Below the pieces are notes generated by a model, which saw only the letters and a program-made list of their open reading frames with translations, was not told the origin of the DNA and did no database searches. This document shows positions 7,797 to 15,493 of a stretch of 64,000 nucleotides of DNA, one piece after another (within the stretch, counting starts at the first letter, position 1; each line of letters begins with the position of its first letter). Location: assembly GCF_000805455.1 (NCBI RefSeq), contig NZ_JSUS01000044.1:124001-188000 (forward strand), given 5' to 3'. The position numbers and the translations under genes are program-made. The DNA is from Acinetobacter sp. A47. Its GTDB lineage: Bacteria; Pseudomonadota; Gammaproteobacteria; Pseudomonadales; Moraxellaceae.

Positions 7797-8051
7797 TTAA
7801 CCTTTGCGGTTAAAACGTGCAAAGCGTTTGTTAAAGCTTGCAACACGGCCTTCATTGCTGGCCTGACGTTGCTCACCAGTATAAAACGGATGAGATGCAC
7901 TTGAAATATCCAGGGTCACGTAGGGATAGACTTTGCCTTGATATTCTTTGGTCTGTTTGGTTTGCAGTGTACTCCCAATTAAAAAGTAGGCATCTGCATT
8001 GGTATCGTGAAATAAGACTTGCTGATAAGCCGGGTGGATATCTTTACGCAT
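7797..8051 (-). CDS. rpmE2: 50S ribosomal protein L31 type B (zinc-independent)
   Basis: The 84-aa protein begins [16 protein letters not shown] and has [11 protein letters not shown] and [13 protein letters not shown] segments typical of type B L31. It lacks the CxxC zinc-binding cysteines of the type A paralogue. Type B L31 replaces the zinc-binding form when zinc is scarce, which frees zinc for enzymes. The Zur-type operator just upstream agrees with this role. It is a single-gene unit ended by the stem-loop at 7722-7758. Confidence 0.95.
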   Translation of the reverse strand: MRKDIHPAYQQVLFHDTNADAYFLIGSTLQTKQTKEYQGKVYPYVTLDISSASHPFYTGEQRQASNEGRVASFNKRFARFNRKG

Positions 8052-8075
8052 GTTGATTGACTCCTGTTGTTAATA

Positions 8076-8098
8076 GAAATGTTATAACATAACAATAT
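8076..8098 (-). promoter_or_regulatory. Probable Zur box upstream of rpmE2
   Basis: GAAATGTTATAACATAACA at 8076-8094 closely follows the gammaproteobacterial Zur operator pattern (GAAATGTTATA-N-TATAACATTTC), in the promoter region 25 bases ahead of rpmE2. Zur bound to zinc would repress the gene, so L31 type B should appear only in zinc limitation. Confidence 0.8.
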
Positions 8099-8199
8099 AT
8101 GAAGTCAATTTATGCCTTTTCAAGCCAGTGCGATGTCGACATGAATATAAATGGCTTTCCCTCCCGCTTGCGGTTACAAGTTTGGAGGGCATTAGATTG

Positions 8200-9492
8200 T
8201 TAGGCTGGAACTAATTCTTCAAACAGATCATTCAGGTTGTCATTGACCTTGAGATGGATCAGGTTCCAGTAATGTCCTGAAATGGTCCGGTTAACCATCA
8301 GGGTATCTGGTGACGGCTTAAAAACATCCCAGTATTTCAATGATTTTTTCACCAGTAACATGCCATCATGATGTGACGAGTTTTCGGCAAAATCATAATG
8401 GGTGGTTAATGGACGTAACAGGATTTCAATCCACTGGTTATACAGCTCGGCCGGAAATTTATGTTTCTCGGCAATCGAGTGCAGTTGCATCAGTAAATCT
8501 TCAAGCTGGGCGATATCGTGCTGGCGGGCTGCATTGACCAACGCCTTAAAGTGCTGAACAACTTCTGGTGCAAGGGTTTTCACGCTGCCATAATCATAAA
8601 TAATTACACTGCCATCTGTGCGGAAGGCAAAGTTACCGGGGTGAGGATCACAATGAAAGCGTCTCAGGAAAAACATTTCCTGACCTAAGGCACGAATCAG
8701 GCGCCGACCGATCTGGTTGCGGGTTTCAACTGGCCATGTACTTGCGGTTTCGATGGATTCACCCTGTTCCAGACTGAGGGTCAGCACCCGGCGAGATGAG
8801 TAATCCTTATAGACTGTTGGAATGATCACTTGAGGGTCGAGTTTTTCATGGAAGGTTTTAAAGACTTCCAGATTTTGTGCCTCGATTTCATAATTGAGCT
8901 CGGCAGATAAACTGTCCTGAATTTCCTGAAACAGTTGATCTTGCAGCTTTTTATCAATTTTTAATACACCCATCAGTCGCAACGCCAGACGTACCTGTTT
9001 TAAGTCACTTTCACAGGCCTGATCCACACCCGGATATTGCACCTTGACCACAACGGCTTGCCCGTTTGGCAGTACGGCACGATGGACTTGTCCGATTGAA
9101 GCAGCAGCAAAAGGTTCTGTTTCAAACGAGCTGAAAATCTGCTTTAACGGTTTGCCCAGTTCCTTTTCTACCTGTTGCTGAATCGCGGCAAAGGGCATGG
9201 CTGGGGCTTGACGCTGCAGCTTGGCAATGGCTTTGGCGACTTCCGGTGGAAAGATATCTTTATATTGCGAGGCGATTTGACCGACTTTCATCACTGCGCC
9301 TTTCATTTCACCCAGTGTATCGGCAATTTGCAGACCGATGTCCTGAAACAGCTGGCTACGCGCGGCATTTTTCTGTTCTTCATCTGCGGTGAGGTTCCGG
9401 ATGGAGTTGGCAACGCTTTTGCTGGCAATACTTGCGGTCATACCCGCCAGTTTGAGAAAACGCTTACTGGGAGAGCTAGCATGTTTTGCCAT
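8200..9492 (-). CDS. ABC1/AarF-UbiB family atypical kinase
   Basis: This 430-aa protein has all hallmark motifs of the ABC1 (ADCK/UbiB) family: the KxGQ motif as MKVGQIASQ near residue 67, the alanine-rich nucleotide loop AAASIGQVHRA near residue 130, VVVKVQYPG with the catalytic-type lysine, HCDPHPGNF near residue 282 and the metal-binding YDYGSV near residue 299. Relatives are atypical kinases or ATPases that support ubiquinone biosynthesis or lipid homeostasis. It lacks the C-terminal transmembrane pair of canonical UbiB, so it is probably a paralogue. It stands alone, with a GC-rich hairpin near its end (8158-8190). Confidence 0.88.
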   Translation of the reverse strand: MAKHASSPSKRFLKLAGMTASIASKSVANSIRNLTADEEQKNAARSQLFQDIGLQIADTLGEMKGAVMKVGQIASQYKDIFPPEVAKAIAKLQRQAPAMPFAAIQQQVEKELGKPLKQIFSSFETEPFAAASIGQVHRAVLPNGQAVVVKVQYPGVDQACESDLKQVRLALRLMGVLKIDKKLQDQLFQEIQDSLSAELNYEIEAQNLEVFKTFHEKLDPQVIIPTVYKDYSSRRVLTLSLEQGESIETASTWPVETRNQIGRRLIRALGQEMFFLRRFHCDPHPGNFAFRTDGSVIIYDYGSVKTLAPEVVQHFKALVNAARQHDIAQLEDLLMQLHSIAEKHKFPAELYNQWIEILLRPLTTHYDFAENSSHHDGMLLVKKSLKYWDVFKPSPDTLMVNRTISGHYWNLIHLKVNDNLNDLFEELVPA

Positions 9493-9704
9493 AAGGACTT
9501 GACCTCATACGATCCGGTTTTAGGGTGATGCTTTGATCATAGGCGACAAAACTTAAATTGCCTATAACAAAATGTTAAGTGATGTAAGTGTTTAAGACCG
9601 GAAGCCTGATTGAGGGGACACAGGTCGTGCCTGCACCGAACACAGTGAATGCCTGCCTGCATTCCTGCTATTGATTGACTGAGGCGATATCGGGAGGGGG
9701 CGGG

Positions 9705-9734
9705 ACACGGGCGCGTTACTGAGACCGCCCGTGT
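9705..9734. terminator. GC-rich hairpin downstream of abeM
   Basis: A perfect 9-bp stem (ACACGGGCG at 9705-9713 with 9726-9734) lies 30 bases beyond the abeM stop. No U-tract follows on the minus strand, so it may stabilise the mRNA end rather than terminate by itself. A short direct repeat, GTTACTG, occurs in the loop and again at its right edge. Confidence 0.5.
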
Positions 9735-9763
9735 TACTGTATATAGCAGGATATACAGGATAC

Positions 9764-11122
9764 TTAGTGTGATGCTGCGGGATGTGCCAGACGTCTATTA
9801 TTGAAATATAACCGTGTGATCAGCAATACGCAGGCAATGCTTAAACCGATAATCAGACCGAGCCAGACGCCTGCCACGCCCCAAGAGGTGTAGCGGGCAA
9901 GATATAGCCCGATTGGAAAAGCAATTACCCAATAGGCCATCAAGGTAATCCACATCGGGGCCTGGGTGTCCTGCATGCCGCGTAGGCAACCGGCGGCACT
10001 CACCTGCCAGGCATCCATCAACTGATACGCCATGGCAAACCAGAGCAGATACATCGCGACAGGAATCACATCCACATCTGTGGTGTAAATGGCGACGATA
10101 TAGGGGCGTGCAACTGCAATCAGACTCATGGTGAACACGGCAAAGATCGTTGCACTGATCAATCCCACCGTTTGTACCTGACGCATGGCATGCCAGTTCT
10201 GCTCGCCATAATACATCCCGACCCGGATGGTCAGGGCTATGGCCAAAGAAAGCGGAATCATAAACAGCTGTGAAGTCACTGAAATGGCAATCTGGTGTGC
10301 TGCAATGGCATTTTCACCCAGCGGACTGAGTACAATGGCACCTGTACTGAAAATGCTGACTTCAAAGAAAACGGCAAGGCCGATTGGCAAACCCAGCTTT
10401 AGAATCCGTTTAATCCAGACCGGATCGAGCTTTTCCCATTGTGTAAAAATAGGTGCCTGCTTATAGGCCTTGGCTCTGGAAACGTATACGGCCAGTGTAA
10501 TAAACATTAACCACTGTAAAATTGCAGTGGCAAAACCGCAGCCAGCACTGCCAAGGGCTGGAATTGGCCCGAAGCCATACATAAAGATAAAGTTGAGCGG
10601 AATCAGGACCAGCAGGGCGATCAGGCTGATGGCGGTGACCGGACGTGGATGTCCCAAGGCTTCGGAGTAACTGCGTAATGCGGCATACATCATTACTGCC
10701 GGCATACCAAAACCAATCGCATGCAGGAACAGGCTGGCTTTCGGTAACAGGCTTTCAGGCACACCGAATAGCGGTAAAAATCTTGGCATTCCTTGCAGGA
10801 TTAGCATGGCAACAGTGCCCAGAATGGCTGCGACCCACAGAGACTGCCGGGTAATGGTGGGAATTTTCTCCGGTGTCTTGGCACCTCGTGCTTCGGCCAC
10901 CAACGGTGTTGTGGCCAGCATGATGCCTGCAAATAACAGCATGACCGGAATCCATAACCCGACCCCGACTGCGATCGCCGCCAGATCGGTGGCAGAGAGA
11001 TGACCGGCCATAATGGTATCAATCAGGCCCAGTCCGGCTTGGGCAAACTGGGTGATCAGGATCGGAAGCATCAAATGAAAGAGCTGCTTGAGCTCAAACC
11101 GCTTGGTTGTGACATGGGACAC
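9764..11122 (-). CDS. abeM: MATE family multidrug efflux pump AbeM
   Basis: The 452-aa product is a MATE-type drug/cation antiporter with about twelve hydrophobic segments. The sequence strongly recalls Acinetobacter AbeM: LKQLFHLMLPILITQFAQAG at the N-terminus, GLIDTIMAGHLSATDLAAIAVG, the ALRSYSEALGHPRPV loop and AAGCLRGMQDTQAPMWITL near residue 390. AbeM exports fluoroquinolones, dyes, aminoglycosides and other cations using the proton gradient. It lies in the inner membrane. A DMT-type gene on the same strand starts upstream, with 36 bases between them, so a two-gene transcript is likely. Confidence 0.93.
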   Translation of the reverse strand: MSHVTTKRFELKQLFHLMLPILITQFAQAGLGLIDTIMAGHLSATDLAAIAVGVGLWIPVMLLFAGIMLATTPLVAEARGAKTPEKIPTITRQSLWVAAILGTVAMLILQGMPRFLPLFGVPESLLPKASLFLHAIGFGMPAVMMYAALRSYSEALGHPRPVTAISLIALLVLIPLNFIFMYGFGPIPALGSAGCGFATAILQWLMFITLAVYVSRAKAYKQAPIFTQWEKLDPVWIKRILKLGLPIGLAVFFEVSIFSTGAIVLSPLGENAIAAHQIAISVTSQLFMIPLSLAIALTIRVGMYYGEQNWHAMRQVQTVGLISATIFAVFTMSLIAVARPYIVAIYTTDVDVIPVAMYLLWFAMAYQLMDAWQVSAAGCLRGMQDTQAPMWITLMAYWVIAFPIGLYLARYTSWGVAGVWLGLIIGLSIACVLLITRLYFNNRRLAHPAASH

Positions 11123-11158
11123 AAAAAATACTCTTATTAAAATTTAAGATGAGAAAAG

Positions 11159-11620
11159 TCAGCGCTGCAAGGTGAGTAGCACGCCGATAAAAATGACCAG
11201 ACTACCGAGCAGGCGTTGCCAGTTAACCGGGGTTTTTTCAGTCCCTAACCAGCCAAAGTGATCAATAAACATTGAAATGACCAATTGCCCGAAAATCACT
11301 AAACCTGAAAATGTTAACAATCCGAGCTTGGGTGCAGTATAAATGCTCATGCTGATTGCATAAACCCCAAGAAAACCGCCCAGCCAGAGAAACCAGGGTA
11401 TTTGTGAAATTTCACTTAATCCCGGCTTGCTGGCACTTTGCAAACAGACCAGCAGCGCCAGAACAAGGGTGCCAATAAAAAATGACAGCAAGGCTGCTTG
11501 CAATGGTGAGTGCAGATAATCCCTAAGCTGGGTATTAATCGCCGTTTGAAATGCCATGGCAATGCCAATCCCCAAGGTGAGTGGAAGGATCAATAGCAAC
11601 TGGCTGGAAATTTTCATCAT
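11159..11620 (-). CDS. Small DMT-superfamily membrane protein (DUF606/YdcZ-like)
   Basis: This 153-aa protein has five hydrophobic segments and resembles the DUF606 (YdcZ) branch of the drug/metabolite transporter superfamily, which are half-size proteins. Typical segments are GIAMAFQTAINTQLRDYLHSPLQAALLSF and WLGGFLGVYAISMSIYTAPKLG. Two consecutive ATG codons start the frame. Its gene lies 36 bases upstream of abeM on the same strand and probably shares its transcript. Substrate and direction of transport are unknown. Confidence 0.8.
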   Translation of the reverse strand: MMKISSQLLLILPLTLGIGIAMAFQTAINTQLRDYLHSPLQAALLSFFIGTLVLALLVCLQSASKPGLSEISQIPWFLWLGGFLGVYAISMSIYTAPKLGLLTFSGLVIFGQLVISMFIDHFGWLGTEKTPVNWQRLLGSLVIFIGVLLTLQR

Positions 11621-11734
11621 CGCTTGGGTCTAATTGTTCTTGGTTGTCCTCAGTCTAACTGAATACGCAGATGATGATAAGCCGAATCACAGAGTCATGG
11701 TAAAATAGAGAAGTTCTGTTATTGAGCTGCGATC

Positions 11735-12889
11735 TTGAGTCATTTAAACCCTGCAAATATTCCGCTTTCCTTGTATATCCATATGCCGTGGTGTGTACGT
11801 AAATGTCCTTATTGCGACTTTAACTCACATGCGGTGCCTGATGGCCAGTTGTCATTAGCGCTGGAACAGCAATATCTGGCTGCATTGGTGGCGGATTTTG
11901 AAACTCAGGTTGACATGGCGCAAGGCCGGCCCATCCACAGTGTCTTTATTGGTGGCGGCACACCTTCACTGATTTCTGCATCAGGCTACCAATGGTTATT
12001 TGAACAGTTAAAAGCGCGTTTGGCGTTTGAGCAAGATTGTGAAATCACCTTGGAAGCCAATCCGGGAACCGTTGAGCATGATCCTTTTGCCGATTATCTG
12101 GCAGTGGGGATTAACCGATTATCGTTGGGGGTACAAAGTTTTGATGCCGGGCATTTACAGCGTTTGGGACGGATTCATACCGCCAATAATGCACTGGATG
12201 CAATCCGGCAGGCACGTCAAGCCGGTTTTGAGCGCGTGAATGTGGACCTGATGCATGGCTTGCCGCAGCAAACAGAAGAGCAGGCCTTGACCGATCTGCA
12301 ACTGGCTGTCGAGCAGGGTGCGACGCATATTAGCTGGTATCAGCTGACCATTGAACCCAACACGGTGTTCTTCCGCACCCAACCTGTCTTGCCGCAAGAT
12401 GAGGTGCTAGAGCATATTCAGGCGCAAGGTGAGGCGTATTTAAAGGCCAACGGTTATGTGAATTATGAAGTTTCGGCCTGGCGCAAGGAAAAGCCATCGG
12501 CACACAACCTCAATTACTGGCAATTTGGGGATTATCTGGCGATTGGAGCCGGAGCGCATGGCAAGGTTACACGTCCGGATGGAGTTTACCGTTTCCAGAA
12601 GACCCGCTTGCCCAAAGACTATTTAGCCAAAGTGCCGGCTGAACATGTGCAAATGAAACGGATTGAAGCAGATGAGCTACCCTTTGAATTTATGATGAAT
12701 GCATTGCGTTTAAATGAAGGGGTGGCGGCGGAAAGCTATGCACAGCGTACCGGACTGGTGCTGGCCGATTTAGCCCCGACACTGGATCAGCTACGTGAGA
12801 AAAAACTTTTGATTGCCGATCAGGATCGAATTGCCTGTACCGAGCAGGGGCACATCTTTTTAAATTCGGTACTGGAAGAATTTTTATAA
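11735..12889 (+). CDS. hemW: Heme chaperone HemW (radical SAM)
   Basis: HemW is a radical SAM-family heme chaperone, formerly annotated as oxygen-independent coproporphyrinogen oxidase. The 384-aa product has the cluster motif at C20, C24 and C27 (PWCVRKCPYCDFNSH), then SVFIGGGTPS and LGVQSFD segments and a C-terminal HemN-like domain. The start must be the TTG at 11735: an in-frame TGA lies at 11723-11725 and the next ATG falls inside the CxxxCxxC region. A GAG ribosome site is eight bases upstream. It ends on a palindromic terminator shared with tRNA-Lys genes. Confidence 0.92.
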   Translation: MSHLNPANIPLSLYIHMPWCVRKCPYCDFNSHAVPDGQLSLALEQQYLAALVADFETQVDMAQGRPIHSVFIGGGTPSLISASGYQWLFEQLKARLAFEQDCEITLEANPGTVEHDPFADYLAVGINRLSLGVQSFDAGHLQRLGRIHTANNALDAIRQARQAGFERVNVDLMHGLPQQTEEQALTDLQLAVEQGATHISWYQLTIEPNTVFFRTQPVLPQDEVLEHIQAQGEAYLKANGYVNYEVSAWRKEKPSAHNLNYWQFGDYLAIGAGAHGKVTRPDGVYRFQKTRLPKDYLAKVPAEHVQMKRIEADELPFEFMMNALRLNEGVAAESYAQRTGLVLADLAPTLDQLREKKLLIADQDRIACTEQGHIFLNSVLEEFL

Positions 12890-12980
12890 TTTAAAGAGTA
12901 CGCATGCTTTGGGGCAGGGAGGCTTTAAAGCATGAATTTTACTTTTGTCATTGTCTGGAAAGATATCGATGACACAATGA

Positions 12981-13010
12981 AAAAAGCCTCATCATATGAT
13001 GAGGCTTTTT
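12981..13010. terminator. Perfect 30-bp palindromic terminator
   Basis: AAAAAGCCTCATCAT is followed directly by its exact complement. A- and T-tracts on the two sides make it bidirectional, serving hemW on the plus strand and the tRNA-Lys pair on the minus strand. Confidence 0.92.
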
Positions 13011-13016
13011 AGAATC

Positions 13017-13092
13017 TGGTGGGTCGTCCGCGACTCGAACGCGGGACCAACGGATTAAAAGTCCGCTGCTCTACCAACTGAGCTAACGACCC
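13017..13092 (-). tRNA. tRNA-Lys (anticodon TTT), downstream copy
   Basis: The minus strand reads GGGTCGTTAGCTCAGTTGG at the 5' end, an anticodon arm with CTTTTAA around TTT, a T-arm with GTTCGAGTCGC and an encoded CCA end. The acceptor stem GGGTCGT pairs with its partner before the discriminator A. It is 76 nt including CCA and identical to the copy at 13213-13288. Confidence 0.97.
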
Positions 13093-13105
13093 TGAGCGAG
13101 GATAA

Positions 13106-13197
13106 GTAAAACAACGTTTTACCTGAGCGCAAGAGAAAATCTATGATTTTCTGTAGCTTAACCTCTTACAGGCGTTTGTAAAATACATTTTACAAAC
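13106..13197. repeat. Three tandem hairpins in the tRNA-Lys spacer
   Basis: Between the two tRNA genes lie three perfect inverted repeats: 7 bp at 13106-13122 (loop AAC), 8 bp at 13134-13152 (loop TAT) and 11 bp at 13174-13197 (spacer AC). They would fold in the precursor transcript and may guide ribonuclease processing. Confidence 0.65.
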
Positions 13198-13212
13198 TTT
13201 CAAAACATTAGA

Positions 13213-13288
13213 TGGTGGGTCGTCCGCGACTCGAACGCGGGACCAACGGATTAAAAGTCCGCTGCTCTACCAACTGAGCTAACGACCC
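13213..13288 (-). tRNA. tRNA-Lys (anticodon TTT), upstream copy
   Basis: This 76-nt gene on the minus strand is identical to the one at 13017-13092, with TTT anticodon, intact acceptor stem and encoded CCA. Being nearer the promoter it is transcribed first. The pair, 120 bases apart, probably forms one precursor. Confidence 0.97.
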
Positions 13289-13361
13289 TAAGCAAGTATT
13301 TCAACCGGCTTCGCAAGTAAAACTGATTGGTTCTAAGTGCGTCTTCGTTTTGATGTTGCGT

Positions 13362-13389
13362 ATTCTAGCAAGTTATTCAGCTAACACAA
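13362..13389 (-). promoter_or_regulatory. Probable promoter of the tRNA-Lys pair
   Basis: On the minus strand TTGTGT (13384-13389) and TAGAAT (13362-13367) are 16 bases apart, and would start transcription near 13355, about 67 bases before the first tRNA. The -35 element touches the left arm of the inverted repeat at 13388-13443. Confidence 0.4.
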
Positions 13390-13443
13390 GAGGAAATTTA
13401 AAAACATGTGCATGATTGTTTATAAAAAGCACGATTTCCTCTT
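13388..13443. repeat. 10-bp inverted repeat downstream of the acyl-CoA synthetase gene
   Basis: AAGAGGAAAT at 13388-13397 is complemented at 13434-13443, leaving a 36-base loop. It is placed where the acyl-CoA synthetase transcript should end, but no U-tract follows on the minus strand, so its role as terminator is uncertain. Confidence 0.35.
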
Positions 13444-13461
13444 ATTTAGCTAAAAAATAAA

Positions 13462-15303
13462 CTAGAAACGGTATTGATAGCTTTGAATATTGTCAAAAAT
13501 CTCGGGAGTTACATCACAATAGCTGTTGGCACCCGGCAATAAAACCAGCAAACGTTCAGATGTTTTGCCCGGATCAAAGCTTTCCTCTTTCAGTTTGTTC
13601 TTCTGGTATTTGAATGTACCGGTGGTTTCAACCTTTTCCTGAACACGCAAAAACACCGGAACGGCATAAGAGGGTAAGCATTTTTTAAATACGGTGACCA
13701 TATCGCTTAAATCTGCATCATTCAGCTCGGTACCTTCTACCAGCGTAATGGCGGCCATGCCGGCACGTCCGTTGGTATTTGGAATTTCTACGCCGTAAAC
13801 CACAGCTTCTGCAATTTTTTCATATTCGCAGACCATGTTTTCCACTTCGGTGGTCGACACGTTTTCACCTTTCCAGCGGAAAGTGTCGCCGAGACGGTCG
13901 ACAAACTGGGCATGACGGAAGCCGATATCACGAACCAGATCACCGGTATTGAAGTAGGAGTCACCTTGGGTGAACACATCTTTCATGATGACAGATTTAT
14001 TCTTTTCCGGGTCGGTATAGCCATCAAAAGGCGAACGGCTGGTGATCTTGCCAATTAACAGGCCAACCTCGCCGGTTTTGACTTTCTTGCAGTAGCCTTT
14101 TTTGTCGCGCACCAGTTCATTCTTTTCTTTATCGTATTCAACGATGGCATAAGGTGTCGGAGAGAAGCCGACGGTATTGTCAAAGTTAAAGATATTGCTA
14201 AAGCCGACATTGCCTTCACTTGAAGCGTACAGTTCAAGTACTTCTTCAACCCCGAAACGTTCCTTGAACTTGTTCCAGATATTGGGACGCATGCCATTGC
14301 CGATCATTTTGGTGACGCGATGGGCACGATCCAGTTCGGTTGCTGGTGCATCAATCAGGTAACGGCACAGCTCACCGACATAACCAATCGCAGAGGCATT
14401 GAATTTCTGTACATCTTTCCAGAAGGCACTGGTTGAATATTTGCGACGGACCGCAAGTGTTGCACTGCCGGCAATGACACCGCACCAGCATACCACCACA
14501 CCTGTTGCATGGTAGAGCGGCAGGGTCACGTACATCACGTCATCTTTGCCCAGATTGAGAATATGACCATAGGTACCATAAGCCAGTGTCCAGCGGCTAT
14601 GGGTGAAAATCACTGCTTTTGGCAGGCCGGTGGTACCTGAGGTGTAGATATAGAACAAACCATCTTTACCGGTTACGGTACGTGTGGTTGACGGGTTGAA
14701 TTTCGGAAACTGGTCAATTTGCAGGGCAAGGTTGACGTAGCCTTCTGGTGCTGTGCCGGCATTTTTACGGGTTTCCTGATCTGCAAACCAGTGGAAACGG
14801 TCTTGTGCAACTTTTAAATCCTGACGTGCTTCATCAATTGCAGCACGGACTTCTTCACCGGCAATCACGGCAATCGGGTTGACCAGATTGATGCTATGCG
14901 CGAGTACCTTGCCGACTTGAGCGGTATTGACGAGTGCAATCGTCACCCCGATTTTGGCTAAAGCTACGATGCTGGCAATCAGTTCAGGACGGTTCTCAAC
15001 CATCACTGCAATCACATCACCTTTTTTTGCACCCAGCGATAGATAGTAATGTGCAATCTGGTTGGCCCATTCATTCAAAGCCTGATAACTATAGCTTTGA
15101 TCTTCAAATAACAGAGCGATGCCTTGAGGGTTACGCTTGACTGCTTTTTCAAAGGCAATACCTAAGCCAGCGGGAGAAGATGGCGTCCGTAAATATGCCT
15201 GTTTAAGACCACTAAGGATATGAGGTACTTTAGTGATGAAGTTCGGAAGTCGGGTAGCGACATCACCAAAGGTAATAATATCGGTCTGCGTAGTTTGGCT
15301 CAT
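13462..15303 (-). CDS. Long-chain acyl-CoA synthetase (AMP-binding, FadD6/FATP-like)
   Basis: This 613-aa AMP-forming ligase activates long-chain fatty acids to acyl-CoA. The P-loop-like motif YIYTSGTTGLPKAV is near residue 250, YASSEGNVGF follows in the adenylate-binding region, and YFNTGDLVRDIGF...DRLGDTFRWKGENVSTTEVE marks the C-terminal hinge; TGTFKYQKNKLKEE carries the likely catalytic lysine. The motif forms match the very-long-chain/FATP-like subgroup rather than E. coli FadD. The ATG at 15303 is preferred to one 63 bases upstream because AGGATTGAT sits directly ahead of it. It appears to be monocistronic. Confidence 0.88.
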   Translation of the reverse strand: MSQTTQTDIITFGDVATRLPNFITKVPHILSGLKQAYLRTPSSPAGLGIAFEKAVKRNPQGIALLFEDQSYSYQALNEWANQIAHYYLSLGAKKGDVIAVMVENRPELIASIVALAKIGVTIALVNTAQVGKVLAHSINLVNPIAVIAGEEVRAAIDEARQDLKVAQDRFHWFADQETRKNAGTAPEGYVNLALQIDQFPKFNPSTTRTVTGKDGLFYIYTSGTTGLPKAVIFTHSRWTLAYGTYGHILNLGKDDVMYVTLPLYHATGVVVCWCGVIAGSATLAVRRKYSTSAFWKDVQKFNASAIGYVGELCRYLIDAPATELDRAHRVTKMIGNGMRPNIWNKFKERFGVEEVLELYASSEGNVGFSNIFNFDNTVGFSPTPYAIVEYDKEKNELVRDKKGYCKKVKTGEVGLLIGKITSRSPFDGYTDPEKNKSVIMKDVFTQGDSYFNTGDLVRDIGFRHAQFVDRLGDTFRWKGENVSTTEVENMVCEYEKIAEAVVYGVEIPNTNGRAGMAAITLVEGTELNDADLSDMVTVFKKCLPSYAVPVFLRVQEKVETTGTFKYQKNKLKEESFDPGKTSERLLVLLPGANSYCDVTPEIFDNIQSYQYRF

Positions 15304-15434
15304 ATCAATCCTGTTTATTTTTCGATCAATCCTAAAATGGCTATCCGTAAGAACACAACCATTCACACCATTGTCGTTGATGCTGTTTTTTAATGGTAAG
15401 TTCCTAGAGCAATCAACCTAATTTGACAAAATAA

Positions 15435-15467
15435 CAAAAAAGCCTAGTCACCGAAATGACTAGGCTT
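15435..15467 (-). terminator. rne terminator
   Basis: An 11-bp stem (15440-15450 with 15457-15467) is followed on the minus strand by six T residues, 27 bases after the rne stop. Confidence 0.9.
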
Positions 15468-15493
15468 AGCCTTATTGAGTGCAATTTAGCAAA

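Noticed and set aside
13017..13288. Integration site or prophage at the tandem tRNA-Lys genes
   Set aside because: Both tRNAs are intact, the spacer is only 120 bases, and no integrase or partial tRNA copy is visible.
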